The notes below the pieces were generated by a model. That model made no database searches and was not told the DNA's origin. It saw only the letters and a list, made by a program, of their open reading frames with translations. Source: Microbispora sp. NBC_01189 (GTDB lineage Bacteria; Actinomycetota; Actinomycetes; Streptosporangiales; Streptosporangiaceae). From it: 64,000 bases of DNA. How positions within the stretch are numbered: position 1 is the first letter of the stretch; each line of letters starts with the position of its first letter. A program made the translations under genes and the position numbers. The stretch spans positions 3,453,501 through 3,517,500 of the forward strand of contig NZ_CP108581.1 of assembly GCF_036010665.1 (NCBI RefSeq), read 5' to 3'. This document shows, piece by piece, positions 63,713-64,000 of the stretch.

Positions 63713-64000
63713 ATGAAGCGCATCGCATTCGGTCTGGCCGCCGCCGCGATCACCGGCCTCGCTGTCACTATCCCTGTCACAGTCACCGCCACCTCCGCGT
63801 TCGCCGCCACATCTGGCTGTGACTCCTCCCTGGTGGCACCGGCCGGCAGTCTCATCGGCAACCTGTGGCGCTCCAACGGCGGCGAGAGCAGCGTCTACGG
63901 CTGCCCGGTCAGCAAGGAGTACGGCTACCCCGACAAGCGCGGCTCCTGGCAGGAATTCCGCAACGGCAAAATCGTCTGGTCGCCCAACCTCGGCAACGGC
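63713..64000 (+). CDS. Secreted LGFP-repeat-type protein, 3' end outside window
   Basis: ATG 63713 has CAGGAG upstream. The visible 96 residues have a Sec signal peptide (residues 1-32, ending SAFA-A) and then GSLIGNLWRSNGGESSVYGCP and YPDKRGSWQEFRNGKIVWSP. This is the start of LGFP-type repeats found in cell-wall-associated actinobacterial proteins. More repeats should follow beyond the window. Confidence 0.8.
   Translation, partial: MKRIAFGLAAAAITGLAVTIPVTVTATSAFAATSGCDSSLVAPAGSLIGNLWRSNGGESSVYGCPVSKEYGYPDKRGSWQEFRNGKIVWSPNLGNG

Overview
The window comes from a high-G+C, spore-forming filamentous actinobacterium. The evidence is near-uniform GC-rich codon use, F420- and menaquinone-type genes, a c-type cytochrome maturation system, and the developmental regulators BldN, RsbN and BldC. 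I infer a Streptosporangiaceae-like genome; nothing in the sequence fixes the genus. No rRNA, tRNA or CRISPR array was seen.

Positions 1-15325 form a conserved core block. It holds the end of a BldC/excisionase-like gene, the 32-residue ribosomal protein bS22, an epimerase, an acyltransferase and a HAD hydrolase. These are followed by rsbN-bldN (anti-sigma and sigma factor), a membrane protein with a monooxygenase-like tail, a glutaredoxin, and rex-hemA-hemC-hemD with hemB, a primase-like gene and hemL. The rex-hem operon carries a Rex operator. Positions 15326-17041 are a small decayed accessory patch in which the 3' end of a Uma2-family gene is duplicated around a broken phosphotransferase gene. 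Positions 17212-19547 are a three-gene unit (72-aa protein, GGPP-synthase-like enzyme, MpaB/DUF2236 protein). Positions 19644-25747 hold a LysR regulator, a phosphatase and the System II cytochrome c genes tlpA-ccdA-resB-ccsB. Positions 25754-29601 hold small membrane, metalloprotease-like, bldC and secreted propeller genes.

Positions 29703-48284 are a respiratory block: menG, a Rex-operated menJ-like reductase, the complete nuoA-nuoN operon for complex I, and a long-chain polyprenyl diphosphate synthase. Together they make and use menaquinone, and Rex couples their transcription to the NADH/NAD+ state. Positions 48310-52670 are mixed single genes with one mosaic of gene remnants.

Positions 52806-61560 contain the most unusual structure. 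The intact msrA gene is followed by at least six partial copies of its own 3' end, all in the same orientation. The copies are separated by short cargo segments, mostly toxin-antitoxin modules (PIN/VapC, RelE/Phd, orphan antitoxins) and small regulators. No recombinase gene is present. This looks like a cassette array anchored on the msrA 3' end. Two of the copies share a frameshift, which suggests the repeat travels with the cargo. The Uma2 locus at 15.5-16.5 kb repeats the same architecture once. From 61.6 kb to the end there are an autoregulated HTH-DUF3887 gene, IS256 and AraC remnants and the start of a secreted LGFP-type protein.
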